A stretch of DNA of 64,000 nt, from positions 1,222,501 to 1,286,500 of the forward strand of contig JAUTXW010000325.1 of assembly GCA_030620095.1 (NCBI GenBank), read 5' to 3'. The notes beneath the pieces are model-generated. The model was given only the letters and a program-made list of their open reading frames with translations, made no database searches and was not told the origin of the DNA. Below, one piece after another: positions 1 through 12,834 of the stretch (position 1 is the stretch's first letter; each line of letters begins with the position of its first letter). The translations under genes were made by a program, and so were the position numbers. Origin of the DNA: Kuschelorhynchus macadamiae (taxonomy: Eukaryota; Arthropoda; Insecta; Coleoptera; Curculionidae).

Positions 1-1839
1 GATATTTAAAACACAACTACATACGAAATAAACAGGAATAGAAAACACGAAAGTTACGCAGTAACGGCATTATTTGAGTCAGATTGTATGTGCTTTTTGT
101 CATTTTCACTTTGTCTTAAAAATAAAACTGAAAAAGCTGGATAAAAATAAGAGGAAAAAAGGGCCACCCTGGAGGCAACCTTTAATAACTTAATGTCATT
201 AAAGCCACCTACATTGAGAATATTTGTTAATAGGTATATTTGTTGTTACAATATGTTATGTACAGGGAGCTCACAAATATTTAGTACCATAGCTACAGGG
301 ATCCCTGGAAAATATACAAAAAAAAACTTCAAATATTGACAACCACTGTTTTTATAAAGTGAACCTCCTGTATTTTTCATTTTTATGAAACATGATAAAT
401 TATCAATCAATAATAATAATATCAATAAATTTATTACATGAAAAAAAAATCATAAATCTGGTCACAGATAGTAGTCTAGTTCATAAACTCAACAAGGCGT
501 TAATTATTGCTAAATGAAGGTAACAAAAAACGATACTGTTTTAGTTTATTCTTACTTTGAATGACAAAGAACTTTTATAACAATTAAAACATCGCAATGT
601 CATTCTCATGTAATATAGTTGTGATAAAGTCTTCACGAAGCGAATTATTTTTAGTGGCTTTTGTTTGACAATAATCCGACTTGAAATATAAACGAAAGCT
701 TTAAAAAAATGTTAATTAACGATATGCTTATTTTACGAAAAAATTATGATATTGATATTTAAAATATTTAATTAGTACTGTTAGGATCGATTTTGGGGCA
801 TCGTAACAACTTAGCGCTCCCGCACGGAGTTCTATTTTCAACATTAAATTAAAATTATTAATAATAGATAGAGTCCCGAAAGTCGAGAATTTTTTATTAG
901 AAATTTCTTCCTCTTTAAGAATCCTTGTTTAAATTCTTAAATGCTAATAGTTTCCGAGTTATTTGGAAAAAAAAACTAAAGTAATTTTTTTAAATCTTAA
1001 TTTGTTAATAACTTTTGAAATTGTTTATGTGCGGGTGCGAGTTTGTGAACTAGGCTATAATAATAGTAAGATGCTGTACTTCCTGTATTCTTCACTTCAT
1101 GGCACCCCACCCTTTTCTCGTATAATAAATTTATATATCAAAGTCCAAAAATGTATTGTAGGTACTTTATACATTTGTGCTCAAATGTAATTTTTGCTTT
1201 CTAGTTCACAGTATAAAAACACAGTTTTTAAATGTTTTATATCATATATTATCTACTTTGTTTTTGATATGTCTGCAAAAACATGTATTGTTTCTTCTCC
1301 AGTGGTCTCATGTGAATGGTAATCACTTGTGTGATTCGTGTAGGGTCTACTAGGGACAAACTCGAAAGAAATGCTGTGGAGAGACACTTCTATAGAAGGA
1401 ATTTTAGAAGAAATGCCATATTTCTCACTAACTTGTTTTTGAGAGATCCTACAAAGATAAAGTAAAATGGTGTCGGTCTGCCTGCTTCTAAAATGTCTCT
1501 CCTAGAAACAGCTTTGCAAAAAAATACTCAAAGAAAACACTTTCGACCCCTGTATCTTACAAATATCTTCTTGTATTTCAGAAAAAGATATACTATGTTC
1601 TCAATAAGACTGTTCAGAGGTAATTCTGGTGATATTTCGGCTAAGTAACTATGGAAAGGATCTTCGGCTCTCCACGGGAGTATTAACTTAACTGAAAACG
1701 AAGTTTTTACCCTGATTTAAACTTGAAATTCAAAAAGTTATTCTTAAGTTTGAAAAAAAAAATTGGGATTTATAAATAATGGAATAAAGGTATTGTTCGA
1801 AACACTTTTTATAATAAAAACGACAGGAAGTAATCTTTT
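1..1839. other. AT-rich stretch without recognisable gene
   Basis: Only short, low-complexity open frames occur here and none resembles a protein family. There are A/T runs and no long repeat that I can match elsewhere in the window. Nothing further is supported. Confidence 0.6.
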
Positions 1840-2985
1840 TACTTCACTCGAAAAAGTGAAGTATTGTAATCATGAAATAAACCACTCTCCGAGATTTTTT
1901 TGAACCTTTACGTCCGCTACGTTTTAGGGTCCCTAGATGCCAAAAAGCATGTTCTCTCGATTCCATCGGTCTGTCTGTCTCTCTGTTCGTCGCAGATTCA
2001 GATTTTGGTGAAAAATGACCGGTCACATGAGATGATATGGTAACATTTTGGTCAAAATCCATTATAACGAAACAAAATGGAGACCCAGTGAAATGTTAAA
2101 AAAATTGTTACTATCCAATTTACCTCAAATTGTACACAAAAATCAAATATTACGTAGGACTGGTAAAATTTCGAAAAAAAATTGGCGACTTAACAAATAA
2201 TTCAGCCCGAAAAAAACTACCACAGATTGGTTTCAAATTTTGTGTAAGAATTAATTGTGGTTAAGAGATGAATTGATAAAAATTGTAGTACTAATTCTAG
2301 ATGGCGGAACAAAATGGCAGCCAAATAAAATTCTATATCGTGAAAAAAATCATTTTTTAACATATCCTCACGTTTTAGCGTCCCTAGATGACAGAATATG
2401 TTTTTCAATTCCGTCGGTCTGTCTGTATGTTGGTCTGTCTATTCGCGCTAACAAACTACTTACCCGATTGACTTCAAATTTTGATCAAAATTTAAGAATC
2501 ATATATGAGAATAACCTGATATTTTGGTAAAAATTCAATATGGCAAAACAAAATGGCGGCCTAGTGAAATGTTAAAAAAATATTACTAAAAACTAATTAT
2601 CTAATTTATCTCAAACTTTGCACAAAAATCAAGTGTTACATAGGAATGAAGTAGTAACATTTTGGTACGAATCCAGGATCGCAAAACAAAACTGCCTTAA
2701 AAATAATTTCATTTTGTGAAAGCATTAAGTGTGATATAGAAATAAAATGGTAAAATTGTGGTACGAATTTAACATGGCGAAATAAAGTAGCGGCCAAATC
2801 AACATAAAAGAATCTTCCTATTCAACTTTGAAGTCGCAGAAAAATGAAATGTGATAGGAATAAAATGGTACGAATTCAACATGACGAAACAAAATGGTGC
2901 TCATAAAAGCGTAAAAACCCATGACGACCAAAAACCAAGTTTGGCATAGGTAAAAACTGATAAAATATTGCTACGAATCCAAATT
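1840..2985 (+). repeat. Family A repeat, left arm
   Basis: Opens with a hairpin (TACTTCACT at 1840-1848 pairing with AGTGAAGTA at 1855-1863) followed by TATTGTAATCATGA. Then come units carrying a GGGTCCCTAGATGCC-like stretch, a CGGTCTGTCTGTCTG tract and CGAAACAAAATGG-type motifs. The CTGTCTGT unit occurs twice (about 1960-1995 and 2415-2445), so the arm is built of degenerate tandem sub-repeats. About 740 bp match the region at 5265-6006 in inverted orientation. Similar single copies lie near 9142, 18540, 26284 and 55745. Short frames across it are repeat-derived, not genes. Confidence 0.8.
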
Positions 2986-3185
2986 GACGCCCAATAAAAA
3001 TATTTGAAAAGACAGTTTATATATGTTACTAAATAGAAGGAAAAACATGAGAGAAGTTCCGGGTAAAGGAAATTTACCGATTTTTACTTATCACTGCGCC
3101 TACAAGAATAGACATATTTTTCATCCTCATGGGTAACAACTTGCAAACTGAGTTGCCACCCAAAATCTTTTAATGCTAAACGACG

Positions 3186-3825
3186 TACATATTTAACATG
3201 GACACAAGCCGATATCTCGGATACTTTTTAACGGATTCTTTTCATTTTCACTGTGATTTAGTGAAGATTTAAGTCCCTGTAAGAAAGGATTTATTTCAAA
3301 TCGAATACCAGTTGCTGATTGTTCAGTTTGATAATAATATAACAAAAATACATTTCGACTTCACCACAGAAAACCACCACCAGGTCAATTTTTAACATAT
3401 CAGAGCCGACGTATTTTTATACGCCATTTCGATTAGTGTCATTCCCCTTTCTATATCTCAAACGGTTTCCGAAATATCTTCGAAAAACCGTCAAGAATGA
3501 CACAAGTTTGACAGCTCACATCATTATCGTAACTGGCATCTGGATGTTCTAGTTTGTAAAAAAATCTACATTTGACATTACATTTAAAATCAGTTCTTTC
3601 CTACAGGGAGTTTACTCTTAAAAATATCCTTGAATCTATATACATTACTCGTATATAAAGTCAATGGCGATATTTTATTCTGGACCCATAAAAACGTATG
3701 CCAAAAAGGCATAACAACTTAAACACGGTGAAAACATTGGCCCCTTAAATAATATCAAAAATGAAAAGGATCCGTTAAATAACCGAGATATCTACTTGTG
3801 TCCATTTTAAATGAAACACCCTGTA
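3186..3825. mobile_element. Mariner-type MITE with about 60-bp inverted ends
   Basis: The right end reads CACCCTGTA (3817-3825). Its reverse complement continues as ATGGACACAAGTAGATATC, which pairs with ATGGACACAAGCCGATATC at about 3199-3217, and the match runs on to ACGGAT..CTTTTCATTTT. The first ten or so bases of the left end (expected CAGGGTGTTTC) are missing or decayed. There is no coding capacity. The CAGGGTG terminus next to TA is typical of Tc1/mariner-derived MITEs. Confidence 0.6.
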
Positions 3826-4737
3826 CATAAAAAAATTCATTTAATGATAAACAACGCAGATTAGAGGAATGTTTGTATAAGTCAGAATTCATAGGCTTAT
3901 TACAACTATTGGTCTATTTTTGTTTTAAATGCAAGTGTTCGCAAGTCTCTAAAACAACTGCGACATTCTCGACCTACTAAGATAAATGTGTACCTCGGTT
4001 ATTTTATTGTGGAAATAACTCTTGTGCTTGTACCAAATTCGTCTCAGTTTGAGCAGTCCTCAGTTGTCCTGACATCGTTTTGGTAGTGTTTAGAACACAA
4101 GAAACAACTTTTATTAAGAAAATTCGTACAAAAAAAATGTACTAGCCCAATTACCTATTCTCGGGTTAAAACTTTCGGAAAAATTGAGTGCCTGAAAAAA
4201 ACAGATTTTTTTTCCAGAAAAAAGGGAAAAATACGGAAACATTGAATTTTTCTTATATACTAAGAAAAAGTAGTATAATTAACCAGTTTGCCGATATTTA
4301 ATCATATATACTTTTTAAAGTAAGTAACAGATATATGCTATTTTACTGACTTCCGCGCCAGTTCCATCGCGGCACCGATACACACAGCTTTTATCTGATT
4401 TGCTTTAATTTGTGTTTAGTTAAATATTTCGCTAAAAATTTAAAACCTTTTTTTTAGTTATAAAATACAGAGGATTATTTTTTTAAATTTCATTTCGGTT
4501 TCATTTAATTTAGGAAATTATATAGAAACCAGAGTGGGAGTGCTTAAAACATGATTACTTATTACAAACTGTTTTGTTTTTAATATTTTCTATATAAACG
4601 GCAAACATTTTTGGCTTTAGCGCTAGAATCAGAGGCACAAGGCATGTGACTTGTAATTCCAACCTAACTATATAAAGTTCCTAAGATGTCTCTATTTGAT
4701 ACAAAACCAGGAAATACTCCAATAGGACGTAAAATGT

Positions 4738-4919
4738 GTCCACGTTCAATATTAAGTCCCCTAGAGGAAGACATACTATTGAAGTAGGATACAAAAAATC
4801 GGGAAATATACAACATGTCGGAAAATAAGTCCACGTTCAATATTAAGTTCCCTAGAGGAGGATAAATTAATGAAGTGGGTACTCCTATTAGCACAAAAAC
4901 ATTATCTCGTTACAAAGAA
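4738..4919. repeat. 91-bp tandem duplication
   Basis: The segment beginning TCCACGTTCAATATTAAGT occurs at 4739 and again at 4830 (period 91), each time followed by a CCCTAGAGGA motif and a GAAGTxGG motif. The second copy runs up to about 4919, just before the pogo-like relic. Confidence 0.7.
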
Positions 4920-4973
4920 ACAAATGTTTAATAGTGTTCAATTAATAATCAAGGAAAAAAAGAGAGATACCTT

Positions 4974-5226
4974 TTGTCAATGAAAGATCTGGCAAAAAAA
5001 GTTTTACCTCTTTCCCCCCAGCTGATTACCAAGATTGCCCAAAATTTAACGCCTATCAGGGAAAACGTTACAGAAGAGCAGTTTTGGCGTTGGTTTCGAG
5101 AAGTCGAAGAATACATGATTTACAATGATTTGCTTAATTTTTTTTTAAGCAGATGAAAGCCCATTTTTTTCCAACCAAAAGCTAGGAAGTCCTTGCAAAA
5201 AAGGAGATAAATCTGTCTATATGGCT
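4974..5226 (+). pseudogene. Pogo/Tigger/jerky-type transposase relic (DDE_1 family)
   Basis: Two adjacent frames read as one piece of a pogo-superfamily transposase. The first (4974-5156) has the segment TEEQFWRWFREVEEYM followed by DLL, which fits the CENP-B-like linker just before the catalytic core. The second (5149-5226) has ADESPFFSNQK..KKGDKSVY, matching the family pattern N-A-D-E-(x)-F-x-L-x-P-K...G-x-K-x-V-Y around the first catalytic Asp region. A frameshift at about 5149 joins them, and nothing is left of the remaining two thirds (expected 400-600 aa). It sits directly inside the right arm of the family A inverted repeat, so it may be the relic of that element's enzyme or an unrelated older insertion. 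The family call rests on recalled motif patterns, not on a search. Confidence 0.55.
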
Positions 5227-5264
5227 ATTTAAAATAGGAGATGAATTACAAAAACAGAATTTAA

Positions 5265-6006
5265 ACACGTAGTATAGGTCATCCCCATATCACCCTTAAT
5301 TTTGATAAAAATTTGAATTCAATCGGGTAAGTAGTCTTTAACCTATGCCGCAAACTGACAGACAGACTGACAGACAGACCGACAGACGGACCGACGGAAA
5401 TGATAAAACATATTTTTTTGGCATCTAGCGACGCTAAAACGTAAAGATGTGTAAAACCTAAGAGGGTGGTTTTTCACGATTATAAACATTTTATTTGACG
5501 GCCATCTTGAATTAGTACCAATATTTTACTAGTTGATCCCTATACCACAATTAATAATTATGGCACACAATTTGAAATCAAACCATTAAGCAGTTTTTTC
5601 AGGCTGAATTTTTAAATATTTTATTAAGCCGCCATTTTGTTCCGCCAAAATGTTACCAGTTCCAACATAATACTTGATATTTTGGCAAAAATTGAGATAA
5701 AGTGGATGATTAGATTTTTAATAATAATGTTTTAACATTTCACTAGACCGCCATTTTGTTTCGCCATAGTGGAGTTTTACCAAAATGTTACCAGGTCATT
5801 CCCATATGACCCTTAATTTTTGGATCAAATTTTGAAGCCAATCGGGTAAGTAGTTTTTTAACTAGCCGCGAACAGACAAACAAACCGACGGAATTGAGAA
5901 AACATGTTTTTCGTTATCTAGAGGGACCCTGAAACGTGAAGATCTGAAACAAGCTCGGAGAGTGATTTTTTCACCATTACAATACTTCCCTTTTACGACG
6001 GAAGTA
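5265..6006 (-). repeat. Family A repeat, right arm (inverted)
   Basis: Reverse complement matches 1840-2545 through both CTGTCTGT units, the ATGGCGG motifs and the terminal hairpin (here TACTTCC at 5983-5989 with GGAAGTA at 6000-6006). With the left arm it makes a foldback of about 4.2 kb. The arms are clearly diverged, so the structure is old. Confidence 0.8.
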
Positions 6007-8216
6007 AAAACACACGTTTTGTTTAACAATGATCAAAAACTTGTTTTTTTTTTTAATCTGATAGTGATTGAGGCTTGGTCTCCTTACGAAGCCTTTATTT
6101 TTTATCCAGACTTATTCAAATTTATTGTGAAAATATATTTATCTTCCTAACTATTAATATTTATTTTTTATGCTTAAAATATGTATACATTATTTAAATT
6201 TTTCTTCTTTTTCCAGTTTTCCCACTGTGTGAGAAAAAAACGGAAAAAATAATGTTTTCTTTTCTCAATTTTTCCCGTTCTTTTCCGAACTGTTAAATAT
6301 CTAGTAAAAATTCCCAATAAACACAAACAGGCTTCTAAGAAATTATGAGTCAAGTCAAGTTTTAAACTGAATTTACGTGAAAAATAAAACTTTTTTAAAC
6401 ATGAAAATTAGTGGGAAATGGGATGGGCAATTCGTTTTTTGACGTTAATTTGTTTTAAAACCAGATTAATAGTATTTCTTTAGAGAGATTTACTAGAAAG
6501 CAGATTATTAGTATTGCAGAATTTTTTCTTCATAAAATTGAGCCCGATGGGGTTTAGGCGATTTTTGGGAAATGTTTTAAATGTGGCGTGCACGAAATCT
6601 TTCTGCTCGGTTTTAAGTTTTCGTAGCCTCCTAGGACAAAACGATGGTGGAGATGTTTTTCCTAAAAGGCATTGATTTGATTTACTTTTTTTCTGCCCGA
6701 CCGAGGACAAGACGTACTGTTTTAACCCAACATACGTGGTTTAGAAATTTGCAAATATTTTCACAACTGCTTTTAGAGGCGGTAAAAATAAATATAGACC
6801 AAAAACTTCATTTTACGGATTCTGCTCAAAATGTGTAAAGTTCTAAAATATATCTTATACTGGACTGTGTTAATCAAATAAACATAATTATAACAAAAAA
6901 TAGTAAATAGTATTATGTTTATTTCTTGCTCTACGCGGATAGCGGGAACCTATATAAAGTAGTGTTATTTTAGTATGTTGATGGTTGGTTTTTCAACATT
7001 ATTATACTAGTTCTAAACGGTTCGATTTAGTTCTTTATCACCAAAAAAAATTAGTTCTGACTGATATCTTCATCACGTTTAAACATAATATTTATATAAC
7101 AATGTACATGTTTCTTGTCACCAGGAAAAGGTTTACTACCTAAAAAAAATAGACTGTACTCTGTAAAAGCTCTATACGAATTCTCGAATTTTAAAGATGT
7201 ATAAATGGCTTGTTTTTTATTAGGACTCTATGGTATACAAATGAACCAACTAAAAATTGCGGGAAGATGTAAATAAGCCTTTAGCGAAATCCAGCTGGTA
7301 GTAAATGCATTTTGCTTGTTAACTACCGCAAATCTTAATTGGTCGTTATTACTCACGTAAAAGTTTTATCTGAGCATTTAATGCGATTAGCGACACTTTC
7401 CGTTCTCAGCTATACACACCAACTAAGGAAATTAACGTACATAACTGTATTTTTATAAAGTACTGGATGGAGAACACAATTGAAGCAATACTTCGAAACA
7501 TAAAGACTAATAATAGAACTGTGTACAGCAGAACTATGAGAAACCTATTTTAATTAGAAAGCATTTGTGACGTATAGCACAACCTATCAAAACAGAATTA
7601 TAAACAAGCTATCTTCATCATATCCTTTAGGTTTTAATTTATTTCATATAATTCATATTATGTTGAAAATATCATTATCGGCATGGACCTAACTTTACGT
7701 ATCCGTCTTTCCAAAACGAAATCGACGCACACTTACACGTCTAGATGGATTGAAGTCTGCTTTCCAATATTTAAAGTTTTCAATAATTTACTTTTTCTAA
7801 AATGTTTACAGTAGGTGTTTGTAACAAATGAACGTGAGTACTTAACATATACAGTCCCAATGGTGTCCCGTCAGTTCTATAATCTTAAGGACAAAAGATC
7901 CTTAAAGATCCCTCATGTTATCGGAAGGTCGGAAAATAGATTTGACATCAAAAAACATGATTGCTTAGAAAAAATAAATAAAGTACGTTACGATTCTCAA
8001 GAATATTTTTAAAAAAATTTATTTATTCCACTTCCAGTTTTAACTTTAATAGCATTTACTTTTAGTGATAATCTAAGATTGTTTTAAGTTTAGAAAAGTT
8101 AATGATAAACAAAGCAAGCTTTTGGCCATACAAAAAGTATTATGAAATCAATAGTTATTTTTCTTTAATCCAAAAGAACATTGCCATTTCATGTAAAAAT
8201 ATTTAATACAATACTT
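6007..8216. other. No recognisable gene or repeat
   Basis: AT-rich sequence with a few frames of 60-76 codons (for example near 6480-6838 and 7815-8012). None of these shows a family motif or coding-like neighbours. I see nothing to annotate. Confidence 0.5.
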
Positions 8217-8495
8217 CCTGGCCCGGCAGACGGCAGACCTTGCTCTGCCTTTCCCGTTAGATGGCGCGATGAGTTTCCAGTGGAATTTTAAGAATATGGG
8301 GCGCATTCACCACATAGTCCAGAAATGTTACTGAAAACAAATATATAGTTATATAGAAAAAATACGCAATAAAACAATAAAACAGTGTTGAAAGGTCTCG
8401 GTAACCAGACGAACATTTCAAAAAAAATCACGTAAATTGGTGCTGGAAACTCTCTCACGAACTTGGCTTAGTGTTTTAAACATATACAAGATTAA
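8217..8495 (+). repeat. Family B dispersed repeat, copy 1
   Basis: Shares with 18861-19132 and 47341-47597 a block from TAGATGGCGCGATGAGTTTC through GGGGCGCATTCACCACAT and GTCCAGAAATGTTA to CTTAGTGTTTTAAA. The 5' part starts CTGGCCCGGCAG and the 3' end is AT-rich. From memory, the start resembles the CTAGCTGACCCGGCAAAC repeats common in arthropods. The class (SINE, LINE tail or other) is not determined. Confidence 0.75.
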
Positions 8496-9141
8496 CAGAA
8501 AACCGTGACGACTTCAAGCGATAAATTAAATTATTTATGTGAATTAAGTATTTTTACAGATCCTTACCAATATCGAGTATGCTAGTGACATTTTTGTCTG
8601 TTAAATCAAACAATATAACAAAAACAAAAACCATTGCTTGTAAAATATACCACACAGATCTAAAACATCGACGAAAGGGAAAGGTATGTCAAAAGCAGGC
8701 CGTTTCCATGGATATACAGAGTAGTAGCCAACCGCTAATGATCATTGCACCGTTTCCATAGTTACTCACATTCTTTTCATAGACTCAGATTCGTGTGCCA
8801 AACTTTATTTAATATGTAAAACTCTTAAATAAAACATATACTGGTTACATGAATAGAGTTTTTTAGTCTGTATATCAATGCGTTTGCAGATCAGTCAATT
8901 ACCGAAGATAAAAGGCAATTAATCAACATCGGTTAACTTTTAATATTGTTAAATGTGTTTAAAAGAATACTGCCTAAAATTCTAATAACATAAAGCAGAA
9001 AACAGGACTATCCTACGCACAAAAAACCAAATATGCTTTAAATATAAAAAATAAAATAAAATAAAGTACATATTAATCCAAAAATTATGCATTCGATTTT
9101 TCATTAAACTTCATGTACTCTCCATAAAAAATAACTATAAT

Positions 9142-10130
9142 ATTGTAATCATGAAAAAGCTTGTTGCGAGATTTTTTCAAATTCTTAAGTTTCAGGATCC
9201 GTGTACGTATAGAAGCCGAAAAATATATTTTCAAGATTTCGTCGATTTGTCTATTCTGTTCACAGCGTAGCTAAAAACTACTTATTCAATTGACTTCAGA
9301 TGTTTTAAAAAATAATTGTAAAAATCTACATATTTAATTGAATCTAGCTGAGGACAATTTTCCAATATGGCGGAACAAAAAGACGGCCTAATAACATGTT
9401 GAAAAAACTGGTGTAAACACGACTACTTTAATGATTTGATAAAGGAATGATACGAACCGTCTAACGCAGAATAAACTGAGGACCTAATTCTAAGTTTTAA
9501 CAATCAATATAAAAAGCTTCTTATTAATTGACTTTAAAGATTGCGCAAAAATCAAGTGCAACATATAAATGACTTGGTAGGATTTTGGTATGAATTCAAT
9601 ATAGCGAATATAAATGGAAGACTATTCAAATGTTTAAAAAATTGGTATAAAACTAATTTGACTCATACATAAAATGTTGTATTACTATTAAACATGACAG
9701 ACATTTCCTGGTAAGATTTTGATAGGAGTCCAATATCAGTGTAAAAATTATAATACTATTTATTTAAATAAATTCAAGCATTTTGCACAAAAATCCAGTG
9801 TGATACAGGGATGAATTGGTGCAAATCATTTTTTTGAAAATCAGTGTAAGAAAACTACTTTTTCAATTGACATTAGATTTTGTACGAAAATTGTGTGTGA
9901 CGTGGAAATGCACTGACAAGATTTTGCTACGTATTTAAAAAGGTATGGATTGCGAAACAAAATAGTTTAATAAAACCTTTAAAAAGTCTGTATAAGAACA
10001 TTGTGCATATACATACATAAAGTGCGACATAGTCACGAGGTGACAAACACGTAAAAATTTGATGCGAATCTAATACGACAAAATGTTTAAAAAATGAGTA
10101 TCATCGTAATGATTTTTTTAATTAAAAAGA
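9142..10130 (+). repeat. Family A repeat, solo diverged copy
   Basis: Begins ATTGTAATCATGAAAAAGC, has the GTCGATTTGTCT tract and repeated ATTGACTTxAxATTTTG and ATGGCGGAACAAAA motifs at intervals of roughly 200-250 bp. It lacks the terminal hairpin and a partner arm nearby. Identity to the 1.8-kb copy falls off towards the right. Confidence 0.6.
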
Positions 10131-12834
10131 TGAAAAAACAAGGTTTATATCGTTTAAATTAATAAATATAAATTATCAAATAAAAAGAATTAAAGCTAAT
10201 TTCGTTATCCCTGATAAAAGGAAGAATTTTTTAATTTTCTCTTAGAGGTTCTGTGACAAAGCAGAATTCCATAACAAACAGATCACCCTGTACATTTAGA
10301 GATGGTTGATTACTTATAACACTAAACTAACTAAAATAAACTGCTAAAGCTGTATATGAGTCAGGGCTTCCGAACCGAAGGTAGCAAAGCCCAAGATTTT
10401 AAACGTAAGGTCAATCCAGGTTAATCCAGAAATGGGTTCTTTTTTTCGAAATTAACAATTATCTAATAATGCCGCAAAAACTCACGAATTACCCAATTTG
10501 TTTTTTCAACACGTAACAATTTGCCGATAATTTTGCAAACTAAGCAGTGGATTTTGGAGACTTTCAGTTATGTGCATGTCTTCAATAATTAAACTTTCAG
10601 TATTTTGCGCGAGATAGGCAGACGAGGAATCAAATTTTACAAGGATTCCCTTCTTGCATTTGTATGAAGAAACTCTAAAAATATATTTTAAAGAATAAAC
10701 GTCGAATATAGGACAAAAACAGGGTGGGATCCATTATTTCGATGTATAAGGAAAGATAGGAAAATGTTTGAACAGCGACAAAATCTTAACTATAAAAAGA
10801 CAACCAATGAAAGAATAGAAAATATTTCAATCGACAGCATCCTTCATTAACAGGACAACATACTTTCTACTGTATTTTCCTTTAGAATTCTCGACTAATA
10901 ATTTTCTTTTCTGGCCCTGTGTAAAGAATGTAAAGATATTATACCATCGTCATAATTTGAACACGACTGAAGAGAATTCCTTCTGCTAGCGCTTTGACTT
11001 AAGAGTGGCGCACCGGAGCACAAAGACCAACAAGTGCTGAGAATTGCATCACATTTTTTTTTTCGATTTTCTTGTACAGTGTATCTCATTTTCGGCACTT
11101 TTGCGGGGCAGCACTACCTACTAATTGGACACAAAATAAAATCTTAGAAAACCTCGAATTTTGAGCTTTTGTACAAGTAGGAACGCTCACATTATTCCTA
11201 ATAAATATAAAGAATAATATACAGGGTGTCCCATATAGCAAAATAAAGTAGAGTCCGATAAATTTTTGACCTGACCTCGTATAGTAATTATGAAAGCGGC
11301 AATGAATTCTACGAAAAAAATTATATATGGAACAGTTTTCGCTTTTTTCATAAGTCATCAGATAGCTGGGATACGAGGGGTTAAGATAAACATTTGATAT
11401 GTCCCACATTCCAGTAATTGACTAAATACTCCTTTTCTGTGCAGGTTGTGATTGCCGTTTCAAGTTGCTTTGAGGTTTCTTTTCAGCACACTTGCACAAT
11501 GAATTTTGAAAATAGAAGTCCCTGTAAAAATGGTTGTATTATGTAAGTGTTCTTTTAATCAGGTTATCAGGTTTTTGAGGATTGAAAGAGGAACCATATA
11601 TATAAAATATACATAGACCAAAAATAATTTGTATTCATTACTTTACTAATTCTGCTATCTTTTTTCATTAAACGTTGATAATACAAAAAAAATTATTGTT
11701 TATTACATTTATAATTTTTTTTTTCTGAAAAAAACGACAAAGTAATTTAGGAAAGCTTATGCGCACCCTTTCATATTAATAAGAATATTTAATCATAAAA
11801 AACAGAAAATATTTTGTATCCCTAACACATAAGGAAAGTAAAAACTAAGCTAAAAAACACACGTAAAATTAAATACCGATATGTTGAATTTTTTGATTCA
11901 GGCCTTTTCTGAAATAGTAGGTGGGATATTGATATCCTTTACCAGTTGCAAAACCCATTGTCAGCCAGTCAGGTGAGGTCATTGAAGTCGTTCAAATATC
12001 TCAGATATAAACAGAAAAATAACTCAGAAATAAAAAATACATAACGTTCGAAAAATAAGAAGACTGAATGGGATATATAAAATAACAAACCCGGAAAACA
12101 GGACAATAAATTTGTAACTGCAAATCCACATACTTGACTATTTTTTTGAGTTTTTTTTAAGACTCGTAAATGATTTCCGTTTCGAATAAGTTAGCGTTAA
12201 GTCCAGTAAATTTGTATACACAAGATAATTTACAGTACTCATATTACCAGTTAAGCTTATTATACTTAACTTTATCGAAGATCATCATAAATTACTTAAA
12301 ATAGTAATATGTATATATCGACCAGACAGGTTGCAAATGGAATTCCAAAGCCAAGAAACATAAATTACGAACTAAAATATTATCGTCGCACAGAGCGTTG
12401 TCTCTGTGACAAAAATCGAAAAAATCAACTTTTTTGGACAATGAATTACACTACAATACGCCACAAGAGTTATTTTTAAATAAACACCAGTAGACAAGTT
12501 GTTTAAAATAGTCCCAGGCGTGATAAGACGTCAATCTTAACATGTTGCAGGTATAGTATGTATGCTTCGAAGGATTAGTGAAATATATCAGTTAATATTT
12601 TTAATGGACCATTATACTAAAGGTATATACTCTTTATATTAATGACAAATTGTTTTTTTAATTCGTTAATGTTCAGGTTTAGAACTTTAAAATTACGTAT
12701 TTAAAAACCTATAAGATTATTATCTAATTTTAATTAAACTTTTCTCAAAACCAAATTATTTCTAGAACTCTCCTCAACTTATTTATAATAAAATATCCTG
12801 CCCCAACCTGCCCCCTGATTCTGTTTTTTTTTAG
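10131..12834. other. Mostly unassigned; repeat and mariner-type termini
   Basis: Contains CACCCTGTA at 10284-10292, TACAGGGTG at 11220-11228, and at 10829-10920 a block repeated at 13802-13900. A 107-codon minus-strand frame at 11086-11409 runs across the mariner-type terminus and is not a gene. Nothing else is recognisable. Confidence 0.5.

Noticed and set aside
8262..8290. Hammerhead-ribozyme-like core (GATGAG...GGAA) in family B
   Set aside because: The CUGAUGA core is not met (CGCGATGA in two copies) and no flanking stems or cleavage triplet can be placed.
11086..11409. 107-codon minus-strand frame
   Set aside because: Translates a mariner-type terminus (TACAGGGTG at 11220) and AT-rich flanks; no domain.
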